Shown here: positions 50,597 to 59,359 of the stretch, piece by piece
Numbering within the stretch: the stretch's first letter is position 1
How the letters are laid out: every line of letters starts with the position of its first letter
Origin: Candidatus Villigracilis adiacens
GTDB taxonomy: Bacteria; Chloroflexota; Anaerolineae; Anaerolineales; Villigracilaceae
Reading direction: 5' to 3'
DNA length: 64,000 nt
Assembly: GCA_016703605.1 (NCBI GenBank)
Contig: JADJBU010000002.1
Location: 496,001 to 560,000 of the forward strand
Notes under the pieces: generated by a model
Database searches by the model: none
What the model was told of the DNA's origin: nothing
What the model saw: the letters and a program-made list of their open reading frames with translations, nothing else
Made by a program: the position numbers and the translations under genes

Positions 50597-51859
50597 ATGC
50601 CCCGAAAAATTTCATCCCCCGCCGCCTTGTTTCTTTTATTGCTGGCAGTCCAACTTGCCTGCAACCTGCCGGGATCAGAGACCGGCACCCCAGACCCCTT
50701 CGCCACCCTAAACGGACTCTACACCTCCTCGGCTCAGACCCAGACCGCAGCCGCCACCTCCACCCCGGGCTTGCCCCCACCGACGGTGGTGACCCTGGCA
50801 GGCTCGCCCACAGCCACGAATCCGCCTGTGACGTTCTCCCCCGCTCCCGTGTCCCGGTGTGATGCGGCGGAATTCCTCGCCGATATCACCTACCCCGATG
50901 GCAGCATCGTCCCGCGCAACACCACCTTCGTCAAAGTCTGGCGCATCCGCAATGTGGGAACCTGCGCGTGGAACACCTCCTACTCCATCGCCTTCGCCAC
51001 CGGAGACAGCATGAACGCGCCGGCATCCATCCCCATGCCCGGCAGTGTTGCCCCGGGGCAATACATCGAAATTCCGGTGACCTTGAAATCCCCCGGCACA
51101 GACGGCAGCTATCGCGGCTATTGGAAATTGCGCAATGCCTCGGGCGGCCTGTTCGGCATCGGCGGCGCGGCAGACTCCGCCTTCTGGGTGGACATCCGCG
51201 TCACGGGTCCATCCTTCGTGGCATACAACTTTGCCGACAAATACTGCGATGCCAACTGGACGAGCGGCGCGGGCAACCTGCCCTGCCCCGGCACAAACGG
51301 AGACGCGAACGGGTATGTCATCCGCCTGGATGCGCCGGTGATGGAAAACGGCGTGACCGAAGACGAACCCGGTCTCTTGATGGTTCCGCAGAACGTCAAC
51401 AACGGCTATATCAGCGCCCAGTTCCCGTCGATCACCATCCAGGCAGGCGACCGCTTCCGCGCCATCGTCAACTGCCAGCGCGACGCGGTGAATTGCAACG
51501 TCGTCTTCCGCCTCGACTATTTGAACAATGGCGTGATCAAAACCTACGCCAGTTGGGCGGAGGTTTACGAAGGCAAGTATTACCCGGTAGACCTCGACCT
51601 GAGCCCGCTCAAAGGCGAAACGCTGAAATTCCTGCTCGTGGTCAGCGCCAACGGCAGCAACAACCAGGACTACGCCATCTGGCTCAACCCGCACATCGTC
51701 CGCCAGGGCAGCGCGCCCACCCCTACCAACACGCCCATCCCAAGCATCACATTCACCCCAACCGCCACCTTTACCCCAACATTAACCTCCACGACCACCT
51801 TCACCTTCACGCCCACGCCAACCTTTACTGAAACCCCCTCCCCAACACCGACCCCATAA
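50597..51859 (+). CDS. Lipoprotein with NBR1-Ig-like domain, beta-sandwich and Thr/Pro tail
   Basis: 420 residues from ATG 50597, which has AAAGGA ten bases upstream. A TTG at 50588 is less likely. Lipobox LAVQLAC near 20. The NBR1-Ig-like domain (about 90-200) has FVKVWRIRNVGTCAWNTSYSIAFATGDSMN, GQYIEIPVTLKSPG and YRGYWKLRNASG. A second beta-rich domain (about 205-370) with FADKYCDANWTSGAGNLPCPG resembles carbohydrate-binding jelly rolls. The tail (about 375-420) is a Thr/Pro repeat, TFTPTATFTPTLTSTTTFTFTP. Probably a surface lipoprotein in the same functional group as its two neighbours, with no catalytic motif visible. Confidence 0.78.
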   Translation: MPRKISSPAALFLLLLAVQLACNLPGSETGTPDPFATLNGLYTSSAQTQTAAATSTPGLPPPTVVTLAGSPTATNPPVTFSPAPVSRCDAAEFLADITYPDGSIVPRNTTFVKVWRIRNVGTCAWNTSYSIAFATGDSMNAPASIPMPGSVAPGQYIEIPVTLKSPGTDGSYRGYWKLRNASGGLFGIGGAADSAFWVDIRVTGPSFVAYNFADKYCDANWTSGAGNLPCPGTNGDANGYVIRLDAPVMENGVTEDEPGLLMVPQNVNNGYISAQFPSITIQAGDRFRAIVNCQRDAVNCNVVFRLDYLNNGVIKTYASWAEVYEGKYYPVDLDLSPLKGETLKFLLVVSANGSNNQDYAIWLNPHIVRQGSAPTPTNTPIPSITFTPTATFTPTLTSTTTFTFTPTPTFTETPSPTPTP

Positions 51860-51920
51860 CCCGCAGAAGCCCCCATTCAACAAGGCTTCCCTTCCCAGAA
51901 CCCTGCGCCGAAGGCAGTCC

Positions 51921-51956
51921 ATTGGGCAGCAAAATCTCCTGATATTGCTGCCCAAT
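51921..51956. repeat. 12-bp inverted repeat in spacer
   Basis: ATTGGGCAGCAA / TTGCTGCCCAAT with a 12-nt loop. No T-tract, so its role after the lipoprotein gene is unclear. Confidence 0.5.
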
Positions 51957-51993
51957 TAACAAACTTTGAGCGCTCCCACCCCATCCCCCGCAG

Positions 51994-53748
51994 ATGAATC
52001 CCTGGCAAGACGGTCTCTCCGCCCTCGCAAACCGCGCCCCAACAACCTTCATTCTTATCTTCGCCGCCGCGTGGGGCATCTTTACCATGCGCGGAATCCT
52101 TCTCAAACACATCCGCGAATCATTCGACGAAGCCGACGCCCTTTCACTCAGCGCAGCCGGATGGGCTTTGCCGGTCCTTATTCTTGCGCTTACAACCTTT
52201 ACACTTTCATCCCTTATCAACGCCCCTGCCGCGGGCATCTTCGCCCTTCTTCTGATATTGCTCTCCATTTTTAATTTCAAAACAAAACTTCGCCCGGGTA
52301 CGTTCCTCATCGCCGCCGCAGTATTGACCCCCATCCTCATCCTGCGCTTCGCCTTCATCCGCAACCTGCCCCTGCCCTCCTACTTCGACTCAGCCGAACA
52401 TTACCGCCTCATCCGAACCCTGCTCGAGACCTACCAAACCGGCAGCATCCCCCAAACCACAAACAGCGGGTACTACCACCCCGGCTACCATCACATCCTC
52501 GCGCCGCTTGCCCATTTCTTCAACCAGGATATCGCCGGGCTGATGCTCGTCTCAGGTCCGCTTCTACTTGCCCTTCTTCCGTTTACATTCTATTTCCCCG
52601 TCAAACGCCAGACCGGGTCTGTCTCCGCCGCACTATTCACATGCCTGCTGGCAGGCTTCGGCTTTCACATGCCCGCCCACCTGATGAACTGGGGCAAATA
52701 CCCCGCGCTGTTGAGTCTCTTCTTCATCCCATTCGTACTCAGTATCATACAAATCCTTCATCGAAACGATACGCCCAAAAAGCGGGTTCTGCTTTTACTC
52801 GCCGCCGTCATCCTCGCCTCCACCCTCATCCACTCGCGGACTTTTATCCTCTACAGCCTACTTCTTCCAGCCGCCCTTTTGGCTTACGGCTGGAAGCAAC
52901 TGTCAAAGCCATATCGCATCCCCGGCTTTGTCCTGCTTTTCCTTCTGCTTGCTGCCGAACTTATTGCCATTCAACAAAACCCCGCCCTTAAAACCCTGCT
53001 CGAAGGCTATCTCGAAAACGACCCGCCCATCCTCATTTTTCTCACAGCCCTCATCCTCTTTTCCGCTTATCAGTTCCCGCATCCCTCATTCTTCCTCCTG
53101 TCGTGGCTCACGCTTTGCTTTTTATGCCTGTTCATCCCCATAACCCTTCCCATCCACGGCGCTCAAACCCTGCTCGACCGTCCCTTCGCGCAGATGTTCG
53201 CCTTCATCCCCCTCTCCCTTCTGGCTGGACTCGGACTCTCAAGCCTGATCCACACCCTCGCGCGCCTCCTCCCAAACCGGATGCTGATTCAGCGCTTCGC
53301 AACCATCCTTCCCTTTGGCTTTGTGCTGCTTAACGCCGCCCTGAATTACAACTTCCATCCCTCCGATTGCTGCCGTTTCGTCACCCGCGACGACCTCGCC
53401 GCCCTCGCCTGGCTGGACCAAACAACCTCCCCCGACGCAAAAACCCTGGTCGCAGCGACAGGCTTATACGTCACCTCCCTCGAACCGCCCCAAACCCAGA
53501 CCGGCGTCGACGCGGGAATCTGGATTCCCCCGCTCCTCTCCCGTCCCATCCAACTCTCCGGCGCGGATATCCAATTTGACCTGGCAGAGACCCACAACCA
53601 ACTTTGCAGCGCCGGAGTGGATTACATCTACATTGGCGGCGCCTCTCAAAGTTTCGACCCCGTCAGACTCGAAAGCCATCCCGGCTGGTACAAGCCCGCC
53701 TTCATCCTGCCGTCGGCGAAAGCGTATCAACTGACCGGGTGCAAATGA
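51994..53748 (+). CDS. Polytopic membrane protein, GT-C-like
   Basis: 584 residues with about twelve hydrophobic segments. The main external loop has LPLPSYFDSAEHYRLIRTLLETYQTG...NSGYYHPGYHHILAPLA, where an Asp in the first loop (YFDSAEHYR) and the HPGYH element recall GT-C enzymes and related membrane proteins. A C-terminal soluble part of about 120 residues (LAALAWLDQTTSPDAKTLVAATGLYV) is as in the proteins at 22288 and 30233. No specific substrate can be named. The ATG has no clear ribosome-binding site. Its codon use (many CTC, ATC, TTC) resembles the neighbouring lipoprotein genes. Confidence 0.58.
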   Translation: MNPWQDGLSALANRAPTTFILIFAAAWGIFTMRGILLKHIRESFDEADALSLSAAGWALPVLILALTTFTLSSLINAPAAGIFALLLILLSIFNFKTKLRPGTFLIAAAVLTPILILRFAFIRNLPLPSYFDSAEHYRLIRTLLETYQTGSIPQTTNSGYYHPGYHHILAPLAHFFNQDIAGLMLVSGPLLLALLPFTFYFPVKRQTGSVSAALFTCLLAGFGFHMPAHLMNWGKYPALLSLFFIPFVLSIIQILHRNDTPKKRVLLLLAAVILASTLIHSRTFILYSLLLPAALLAYGWKQLSKPYRIPGFVLLFLLLAAELIAIQQNPALKTLLEGYLENDPPILIFLTALILFSAYQFPHPSFFLLSWLTLCFLCLFIPITLPIHGAQTLLDRPFAQMFAFIPLSLLAGLGLSSLIHTLARLLPNRMLIQRFATILPFGFVLLNAALNYNFHPSDCCRFVTRDDLAALAWLDQTTSPDAKTLVAATGLYVTSLEPPQTQTGVDAGIWIPPLLSRPIQLSGADIQFDLAETHNQLCSAGVDYIYIGGASQSFDPVRLESHPGWYKPAFILPSAKAYQLTGCK

Positions 53749-53772
53749 ACATCTGCGCCAGCCAATAAAAAA

Positions 53773-53807
53773 CGACGACCAACCGCGGTCAACGGTCGGT
53801 CGTCGTA
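53773..53807 (-). terminator. Terminator between convergent genes
   Basis: ACGACGACCAACCG / CGGTCGGTCGTCGT stem with one mismatch. On the minus strand it is followed by a TTTTTTATT run, so it serves mainly the rhodanese gene. Confidence 0.7.
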
Positions 53808-53842
53808 ACCAGAATAAAATTCAGGATATCCTGATTTCAACC

Positions 53843-54316
53843 CTACTGCGGCGCGCCTTCGATCGGATACCCCTTCGCGTACCACTCCTTCAAACCGCCC
53901 GCCATGCTGGTCGCGGTGAAACCCGCATCGAGCAGAATATCGCGCCCCTCCTGGCTGCGATTGCCCGACCGGCACACAACGACGATCTCCCGGTCCTTGG
54001 GCAGTTCACTTAATCGGTTCGGCAATTGATCCAATGGGATCAGGGCGGTATTCGGCGCGTGATATTCGTCCCATTCCTCCTGCGTGCGCACGTCCAAAAC
54101 GAAGACGCCAGCCTGATAGAGTTCATAGGCTTCATCCACGCTGATTTCCCTCGCAAAGCCGGACTCAGCGCCGCCCCCGCCAGCAGCGGCGGCGATCAGA
54201 TAAACGACCAGCGCCACAACTGCAATCGCAGTGATCTGACCCGCTGGCTTGCGCAAAAAACCACCCAGCCCGCCCTGCGCCATGGAACTTTTCTTTCGGA
54301 AAGATTTCTTCGACAT
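53843..54316 (-). CDS. Membrane-anchored rhodanese-domain protein
   Basis: 157 residues. After a basic N terminus, a hydrophobic segment (about 28-45, ITAIAVVALVVYLIAAAAG) anchors the protein, then a short Gly-rich spacer. The rhodanese domain (about 58-150) has ISVDEAYELYQAGVFVLDVRTQEEWDEYH and the active-site loop VVCRSGNRSQEG, where the cysteine (CRSGNRS) carries a persulfide. It would act outside the cytoplasm in sulfur transfer or redox chemistry. The neighbours (STAS proteins and a ferric-reductase-like protein) may suggest a redox setting, but they are probably separate transcripts. GAGGATAG precedes the ATG. Confidence 0.87.
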   Translation of the reverse strand: MSKKSFRKKSSMAQGGLGGFLRKPAGQITAIAVVALVVYLIAAAAGGGGAESGFAREISVDEAYELYQAGVFVLDVRTQEEWDEYHAPNTALIPLDQLPNRLSELPKDREIVVVCRSGNRSQEGRDILLDAGFTATSMAGGLKEWYAKGYPIEGAPQ

Positions 54317-54382
54317 ACGGTACTATCCTCGCATAAAAAGGTTTGGTTGTCCTTTTGATGCGCCTCGCGGAAAAAAGTTACA

Positions 54383-54793
54383 TCAGGAAGGCGAGAAGGA
54401 CCGTACCCCGGCATCCAAATCGGTATGGATCTCGAAGAACTGATTCAACCCGATCACATCCAGCACCTGCTCCACGGCGGGCTGCGGATTGAGCAGCTTG
54501 AACCGGTCACGGGCAAGGGCATCCTCCGTCGGGTTGATCGAGCGGAAGGTGGGTCTGCCGTTCTCACCGCCCTTGATGGAATGCCCGGCAAAGATGCGCG
54601 CGATGGTGTGGAAAGCCATCAACCCGGCGCTGCTCACATACGGAACCTTTACCAGGTCGAGCAGCAGGTTGCGCGACCCCTCGTTATAAACCTCCTGCGC
54701 CCTGACGATGACATCGGTATAGTTGGAAGAGTCCACATCCCCCTTCAAATGCATGACGGTCACATCCCCGTGTTTCGAAAAAGAGATTTGCAT
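54383..54793 (-). CDS. STAS-domain protein (anti-sigma-factor antagonist-like), copy A
   Basis: 136 residues, a single STAS domain with MQISFSKHGDVTVMHLKGDVDSSNYTDVI and the phosphorylation loop LVKVPYVSSAGLMAFH, where the first serine of SSAGL is the usual regulated residue. Such proteins bind anti-sigma kinases when unphosphorylated. AGGAG precedes the ATG. The gene follows the ferric-reductase-like gene by 12 bases, and a related STAS gene (56141) precedes it, so a three-gene unit STAS-reductase-STAS exists. An anti-sigma kinase or phosphatase is missing here. Confidence 0.88.
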   Translation of the reverse strand: MQISFSKHGDVTVMHLKGDVDSSNYTDVIVRAQEVYNEGSRNLLLDLVKVPYVSSAGLMAFHTIARIFAGHSIKGGENGRPTFRSINPTEDALARDRFKLLNPQPAVEQVLDVIGLNQFFEIHTDLDAGVRSFSPS

Positions 54794-54805
54794 ACAAGGC
54801 TCCTG

Positions 54806-56074
54806 TTACCTGAAATTGAATTCCTCATAATGAATGTTCCCCGCGCCTGCCTCGAGGAACTTCCTCTCGAAGGCTTGCACCATCGGCAGGGGGCCGCACA
54901 TGTAGACGTGATGCTGGCGCACATCCCCGCCCGCATTTTTGACGATCTCGTCCACCGTCAGCGAGCCGCGCGCGGACGAGTGCCGGATATGCGCCTTCAA
55001 GCGCGGGTGTTTCTTCGCAATGGCTTCGATCTCGTCTGAAAACACGGCTTCTTCAGGATGCCGCACCGTGTAATAGAAATGCACCTCATGGGTGAGTTCG
55101 GTTTTCATATCCCGCAAAAAGGAAAGAAAGGGTGTGATACCGATGCCGCCCGCCACCCAGATCTGTTTCTCGCCGCCGGTCCGGTAATCGAACAAGCCAT
55201 AGGCCCCCTCCACCACCGCATCCATGCCGGGCTTGAGGTTGGCAAACAAATACCGGGTGAAGTCGCCCACCGCCTTGACGGTCACCCGCAACTCGCCTTC
55301 GTGCGGCGCGCTCGAAATCGTAAACGGATGCGCTTCATCCAGGACCTTGTCGCCTTTGAAACGCACGAACAGGAACTGCCCCGCATGGGCGTGTTTGATC
55401 GGTTTACCTTTTGCCTTCATCACCACCTCGGTGGTGGAGTTATTCGGGTGGTTGACCGCCGCCACCGTGTACGGCACATACCTGCCAGTAAAGCGGCTGA
55501 TGATTTCAGTATAAAGATACGAACCGATGCCGAGGAAGACGAAAACCTGGTTCCAGTTAATGGCGGGGCTGGTCGGCGCGCGAACCGTGATCGAGTGGAC
55601 GTAGCCGAGGATGAAAAAGATGCCGATAAAACCGTGCAGCCGCTTCCAACCTTCGTAGGTATTGCCAGTCAGCTTATTCAAAAATGGAACCCGCGGCGCG
55701 AGCGTCGGCAGGACGATGGCTATGATTCCCAGAAAGGAAACAATGGCGAGGTAGTTGCCCAGCGCCAGGTCCACGAGATGAAGCGGAACGATCAACAGAT
55801 GCACGAACATCAAAAGAAAAGCCGAAGTGGACGTGCGCCGGTGCGTCTGGTACATCTTGTCCATGCCGCCGAAGAACGGCTCCGCCCAGCGCGGGCGGGT
55901 GGAAAGGAAAAGCGAGAACGACATCAACACGATCACCAGCGAGCCGAGCGTCATACCCGCCTGGTAACGCGCATAATGCTCCACGCCTTCGCGCTCCGGC
56001 GGAAAGACCGCCCAGACCAGGACTGTTATAACAACCAATACGATAAAGACAATATTTCCAATATTCCGTTTCAT
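54806..56074 (-). CDS. Ferric-reductase-like transmembrane flavoprotein (FRD/NOX-type oxidoreductase)
   Basis: 422 residues from ATG 56074, chosen because AGGTGA lies before it and the first hydrophobic segment follows. An upstream start at 56125 is less likely. About six hydrophobic segments (1-205) form a ferric-reductase-type membrane domain with histidines in transmembrane positions (FVHLLIVPLHLVDLAL, LHGFIGIFFILGYVHSITV), fitting haem binding. Next comes an FAD-binding part (AHAGQFLFVRFKG, HPFTISSAPHEGEL), then an NAD(P)-binding part (GGIGITPFLSFLRDM, HVYMCGPLPMVQAF). It would carry electrons from NAD(P)H via FAD and haem across the membrane to iron or another acceptor. Its placement between two STAS genes is unusual. 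Confidence 0.87.
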   Translation of the reverse strand: MKRNIGNIVFIVLVVITVLVWAVFPPEREGVEHYARYQAGMTLGSLVIVLMSFSLFLSTRPRWAEPFFGGMDKMYQTHRRTSTSAFLLMFVHLLIVPLHLVDLALGNYLAIVSFLGIIAIVLPTLAPRVPFLNKLTGNTYEGWKRLHGFIGIFFILGYVHSITVRAPTSPAINWNQVFVFLGIGSYLYTEIISRFTGRYVPYTVAAVNHPNNSTTEVVMKAKGKPIKHAHAGQFLFVRFKGDKVLDEAHPFTISSAPHEGELRVTVKAVGDFTRYLFANLKPGMDAVVEGAYGLFDYRTGGEKQIWVAGGIGITPFLSFLRDMKTELTHEVHFYYTVRHPEEAVFSDEIEAIAKKHPRLKAHIRHSSARGSLTVDEIVKNAGGDVRQHHVYMCGPLPMVQAFERKFLEAGAGNIHYEEFNFR

Positions 56075-56140
56075 CGAAATCACCTGTAAATGGGAAAAAC
56101 AACAGCGATGCAAAAGTTTCCGCATCGCTGTTGAGGCCTG

Positions 56141-56554
56141 CTACGAAAAAGATTCGAGCGCTTTCTGACGGTCGGCGAAAACCTCGAAGAAGGACGAGAA
56201 CCCCACCATCTCCAGCACGTTGACGACCTCGGGGCGCGGGCTGAGCAGTTTGACATGTTTCTGCACGCCGCTCTCACGCGACTTGTTGACCGATCTCAAT
56301 GCCGACCAGCCATGTTCGATATCCGGCATGGACTCGCCGCGCGTCAACAGGGCGATCACATGCAACGCCACCAGCCCCGCGCTCGAAATGAACGTCAGGT
56401 CGGCGAGGTCGAGCAGGAAATTCTTTGCCCCGCCCTTCATGGCATCCTGCGCCGAAGCGATCAGCGATTGATAAGACTGCCCATCCAACTGCCCGGACAC
56501 TTTAATCACTGTAACCGGCGCGTTCCCCTGTTCCTGTAAAATGTTTATCTCCAT
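56141..56554 (-). CDS. STAS-domain protein (anti-sigma-factor antagonist-like), copy B
   Basis: 137 residues from ATG 56554, with GAGAGGAA upstream. The earlier frame start at 56632 has no signal. The single STAS domain has VTVIKVSGQLDGQSYQSLIASA and LADLTFISSAGLVALHVIALL, with the SSAGL phospho-loop intact. It is a paralogue of the protein at 54383: both end in a VLEMVGFSSFFEVFADRQKALESF or VLDVIGLNQFFEIHTDLDAGVRSF tail. It is the first gene of the STAS-reductase-STAS unit. Likely role: control of a partner-switching regulator or of the reductase by protein contact. Confidence 0.87.
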   Translation of the reverse strand: MEINILQEQGNAPVTVIKVSGQLDGQSYQSLIASAQDAMKGGAKNFLLDLADLTFISSAGLVALHVIALLTRGESMPDIEHGWSALRSVNKSRESGVQKHVKLLSPRPEVVNVLEMVGFSSFFEVFADRQKALESFS

Positions 56555-56582
56555 GGTTCCTCTCCAAACGTTAATTACGCAA

Positions 56583-57842
56583 TTATAAACCCGCTTTACG
56601 CGCCAGCCGTTCGAGCCGGTGGTCAATTTCATTCAACCAGTGGCTGCGGACATACGCGGGCAGGTCCGCCTTCTCCGCTTCAACCCGCGCCGATTTCGCC
56701 CACTTCAACGCCGCCTTCGCATCGCGCTGTTTATGTTCGTAATACTTCGCCAGTTCGATATGGGCATAGATATGACCCCTCTTCGCCGCGGACTTCCACA
56801 ACGCCAGAGCCTTGTCCACATCCCCGCGCTTTTTTTGCAGGATGGAAAGACGCTTCACTGCCACGCCGAAATCTGATTCTTCCAACCCGGACTCGAGTCC
56901 ACGCTCGAAGAGACGAGCCGCCTCGTCCCAGTGACCGAGGTCTTCGAAGAGTTTGCCGAGCGCGATGAAGTCGAGACCGTGTTCCACCTTGCCGTTATAC
57001 GGGTCGGCGAGAATGTCGCTGACGTGCGCCAGCAAAGCCGCCATCGCCACCACATCCATGGCGTTGTGATAGAACACACCCCCGAGCGGACGGGCGTCGC
57101 CGGTGCGCAGGTAATCGAAATACAGCCAGGGGATTTCGTAGCCCGGCACTTCTTCGGATGCGCGGGTAAAACCCATGACGTGTTCTTCGAGATATTTCAA
57201 TGCGCGTGAGGGCAAACGGTCGCGCCACAACCTTCTCGCCAATGGCAACAAATCAATGTGGGCATAATTCGTAAACGGAATCGGGATGCGATGTAACTTG
57301 TAACGTGTCACAAGCAACGGCGCATCGAACGCTTTTCCATTAAACGTCACCAATCCCTCACACGGCGCGAGGAAGTGGATCAGCGCTTCGAGCATGGCGG
57401 GTTCTTCGGCGGGATCGCGCATGAAGAATTGCTTGAGGACGAATTTCCCGTCTACAAAGCGGGCGGCGCCGACGAGAAAGGCATAGGTCCCCGTGCCGCC
57501 GGAGACGCCGGAGGTCTCGGTATCGAGGAAGGCGTATTTGGTGATTGGTAGTTGGTTAATGCGCGGGTCGCGCGCCCATTGGGAGATCAAAGAAAAAGGG
57601 AGAACCTGCTCTGAGCCGCGTCGAAGGGATGAAAGAAGGAAAGAAGAAAGAAGCGGGAAGTTTCCGTGCAGGTAGGTGGAGTCGTAGGTTTGGTCGGCGA
57701 CGAAGGTCTCGCCGAGGGGAGAGGAGAAAAAACTCCCGGCGACAACGGAATCAATAGACTGGGATTCAACCTTGGGCGGAGTCGGAAGCGTGTTTCCCGT
57801 CTTCACACCGAGGGCTTTGAGTTTATCCGCAAGCGAGGGCAT
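56583..57842 (-). CDS. RNase H-like exonuclease domain (YprB type) with C-terminal TPR-like region
   Basis: 419 residues from ATG 57842, an MPSLADKLKALGVKTG start. Longer in-frame starts up to 57965 would reach into the divergent MFS gene. TATAAT at 57850-57855 suggests a leaderless transcript. The DEDD-type nuclease part (about 105-290) begins FLDTETSGVSGGTGTYAFLVG with the catalytic D-x-E, continues LVTFNGKAFDAPLLVTRY and closes with YHNAMDVVAMAALL. From about 300 a TPR-like helical repeat follows (LGKLFEDLGHWDEAARLFERGLE). Just before the catalytic motif the peptide INQLPITKY is encoded by a dispersed repeat. It may cut DNA or RNA. The substrate is unknown. Confidence 0.78.
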   Translation of the reverse strand: MPSLADKLKALGVKTGNTLPTPPKVESQSIDSVVAGSFFSSPLGETFVADQTYDSTYLHGNFPLLSSFLLSSLRRGSEQVLPFSLISQWARDPRINQLPITKYAFLDTETSGVSGGTGTYAFLVGAARFVDGKFVLKQFFMRDPAEEPAMLEALIHFLAPCEGLVTFNGKAFDAPLLVTRYKLHRIPIPFTNYAHIDLLPLARRLWRDRLPSRALKYLEEHVMGFTRASEEVPGYEIPWLYFDYLRTGDARPLGGVFYHNAMDVVAMAALLAHVSDILADPYNGKVEHGLDFIALGKLFEDLGHWDEAARLFERGLESGLEESDFGVAVKRLSILQKKRGDVDKALALWKSAAKRGHIYAHIELAKYYEHKQRDAKAALKWAKSARVEAEKADLPAYVRSHWLNEIDHRLERLARKAGL

Positions 57843-57879
57843 GACGGGTATTATATCCATGTTACACTTGCCGGGTTCG

Positions 57880-59295
57880 ATGAGCACAAAACTCCCATTT
57901 TGGTTGAAGACTTTATACGGTTCGGGCGATTGGGGGATTGCCAGCGTCAGCATGATGCGATCCATTTTCTACGCCATTTACCTGACGGATGTGGTCGGCA
58001 TCGAGCCGCGGCTTGCGTCGCTGGGCGCGTTAGTGGGCATTGTCTGGGACGCGATCAACGATCCGATCATCGGCATGTTAAGCGACCGCATGAAATCGAA
58101 ACTGGGGAGAAGAAGACCGTTTTTGCTTTGGTTTGCCTTTCCCTTTGGTTTCAGTTTCGTAATGTTATGGTCTGCGCCGAATTGGGAGAGTCAGGTGGGG
58201 TTGTTGATCTATGTGACGATTGCCTTCATGCTTTCGGATACGCTGACGACGCTGGTGGCTGTGCCGTATTACTCGCTGACCCCCGAGTTAACTCAAAATT
58301 ACGACGAGCGCACGTCGCTTTCGAGTTTTCGCACGGTGTTTCAACTCGCTTCGGCGATGGTGGTGGTGATCGCCGCGCCCATGATCGTGGATGCGGTCAT
58401 TGCCGGGGGCGGCACGCAGCAACAGGGATTCATGACGGCAGGCGCGGTCTTCGGCGCGATTGGCGCGCTGCCGCTTTTCATCATCGGGTTGTTCATTCGC
58501 GAACGATTCGCCTCCGAAGCGGCGGAACAGGAATCGCTTTCATTCCGCGAGACGTTGAAACTGGCGTGGCAGAACGTGCCGTTCCGTTACGCGGTGGGCA
58601 TCTACATGTTCAACTGGTCGGCGGTGGATATGGTCGCCATCACCTTCCCGTTCTTTTTGTTGTATTGGGTCGCGCAGGGGGATTTGCTGGCGAAGATCAA
58701 TCTTTTCGGCGTTGACCTCGCGCTCGAGTCGGCGTTCTTTGGCGTGATGATGTTCTGCTGTATTTTGTTTGTGCCGTTCTGGTTGAGAATCTCGAAACGC
58801 TTCAACAAGGTCGGCGCGTACATTGCGGGCATGGCGGCTTGGATCGTCGTGCAGTTGATGATCTTCACCATCCAGCCGGGCGATACGAATTATCTGTTGA
58901 CGATTGCCGCGCTGGCGGGCATCGGCGTATCGGCGGCGTATGTTTTGCCAGATTCCATTTTGCCCGACGTGATCGAATGGGATGAATTACGCACAGGGCG
59001 CAGGCAGGAGGGAATCTATTACGGCATCCGCACGCTCATCCGCAAATTGACGGGGGCGGGAGTCATTTTTATTACGCTTCAAATTCTGGGCTGGTCGGGC
59101 TACCAGGCTCCGCCCGAGGGCGTGACCGTCTACCAGCAGGCTGACTCCGCCCTGTTCATGATCCGCGTCATGGACTCATTCATCGGCGCGGCGATCTTGA
59201 TGGGGACGATTGTTCTGGCATGGTTCTATCCGCTGACGAGGGAGAGGTATCAGCGGGTGCAGAGGTTATTGGCGGTGAGAAGGGGTAGAACGTAA
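57880..59295 (+). CDS. MFS transporter, glycoside-pentoside-hexuronide (GPH) type
   Basis: 471 residues from ATG 57880 (MSTKLPFWLKTLYGSGDWGIASVSMM). Upstream starts would overlap the divergent nuclease gene. Twelve hydrophobic segments. GPH markers are GIVWDAINDPIIGMLSDRMKSKLGRRRPFLLWFAFPFG, TLTTLVAVPYYSLTPELTQNYDERTSLSSFRTVFQL and LPDSILPDVIEWDELRTGRRQEGIYYGIRTLIRKL, the last typical of the sugar:cation symporter group. It likely imports a glycoside, pentoside or uronide with a cation. The start lies 37 bases from the divergent gene, so the promoters overlap. Confidence 0.88.
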   Translation: MSTKLPFWLKTLYGSGDWGIASVSMMRSIFYAIYLTDVVGIEPRLASLGALVGIVWDAINDPIIGMLSDRMKSKLGRRRPFLLWFAFPFGFSFVMLWSAPNWESQVGLLIYVTIAFMLSDTLTTLVAVPYYSLTPELTQNYDERTSLSSFRTVFQLASAMVVVIAAPMIVDAVIAGGGTQQQGFMTAGAVFGAIGALPLFIIGLFIRERFASEAAEQESLSFRETLKLAWQNVPFRYAVGIYMFNWSAVDMVAITFPFFLLYWVAQGDLLAKINLFGVDLALESAFFGVMMFCCILFVPFWLRISKRFNKVGAYIAGMAAWIVVQLMIFTIQPGDTNYLLTIAALAGIGVSAAYVLPDSILPDVIEWDELRTGRRQEGIYYGIRTLIRKLTGAGVIFITLQILGWSGYQAPPEGVTVYQQADSALFMIRVMDSFIGAAILMGTIVLAWFYPLTRERYQRVQRLLAVRRGRT

Positions 59296-59359
59296 CGCGG
59301 AATTCATTCCGCAGCAAAAGGCGATATGAAAACCGCGTTGCTCATCATAGAGAGACGCA

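Noticed and set aside
57843..57965. N-terminal extension of the RNase H-like gene
   Set aside because: It would cover the start of the divergent transporter gene and has no conserved sequence or ribosome-binding site.
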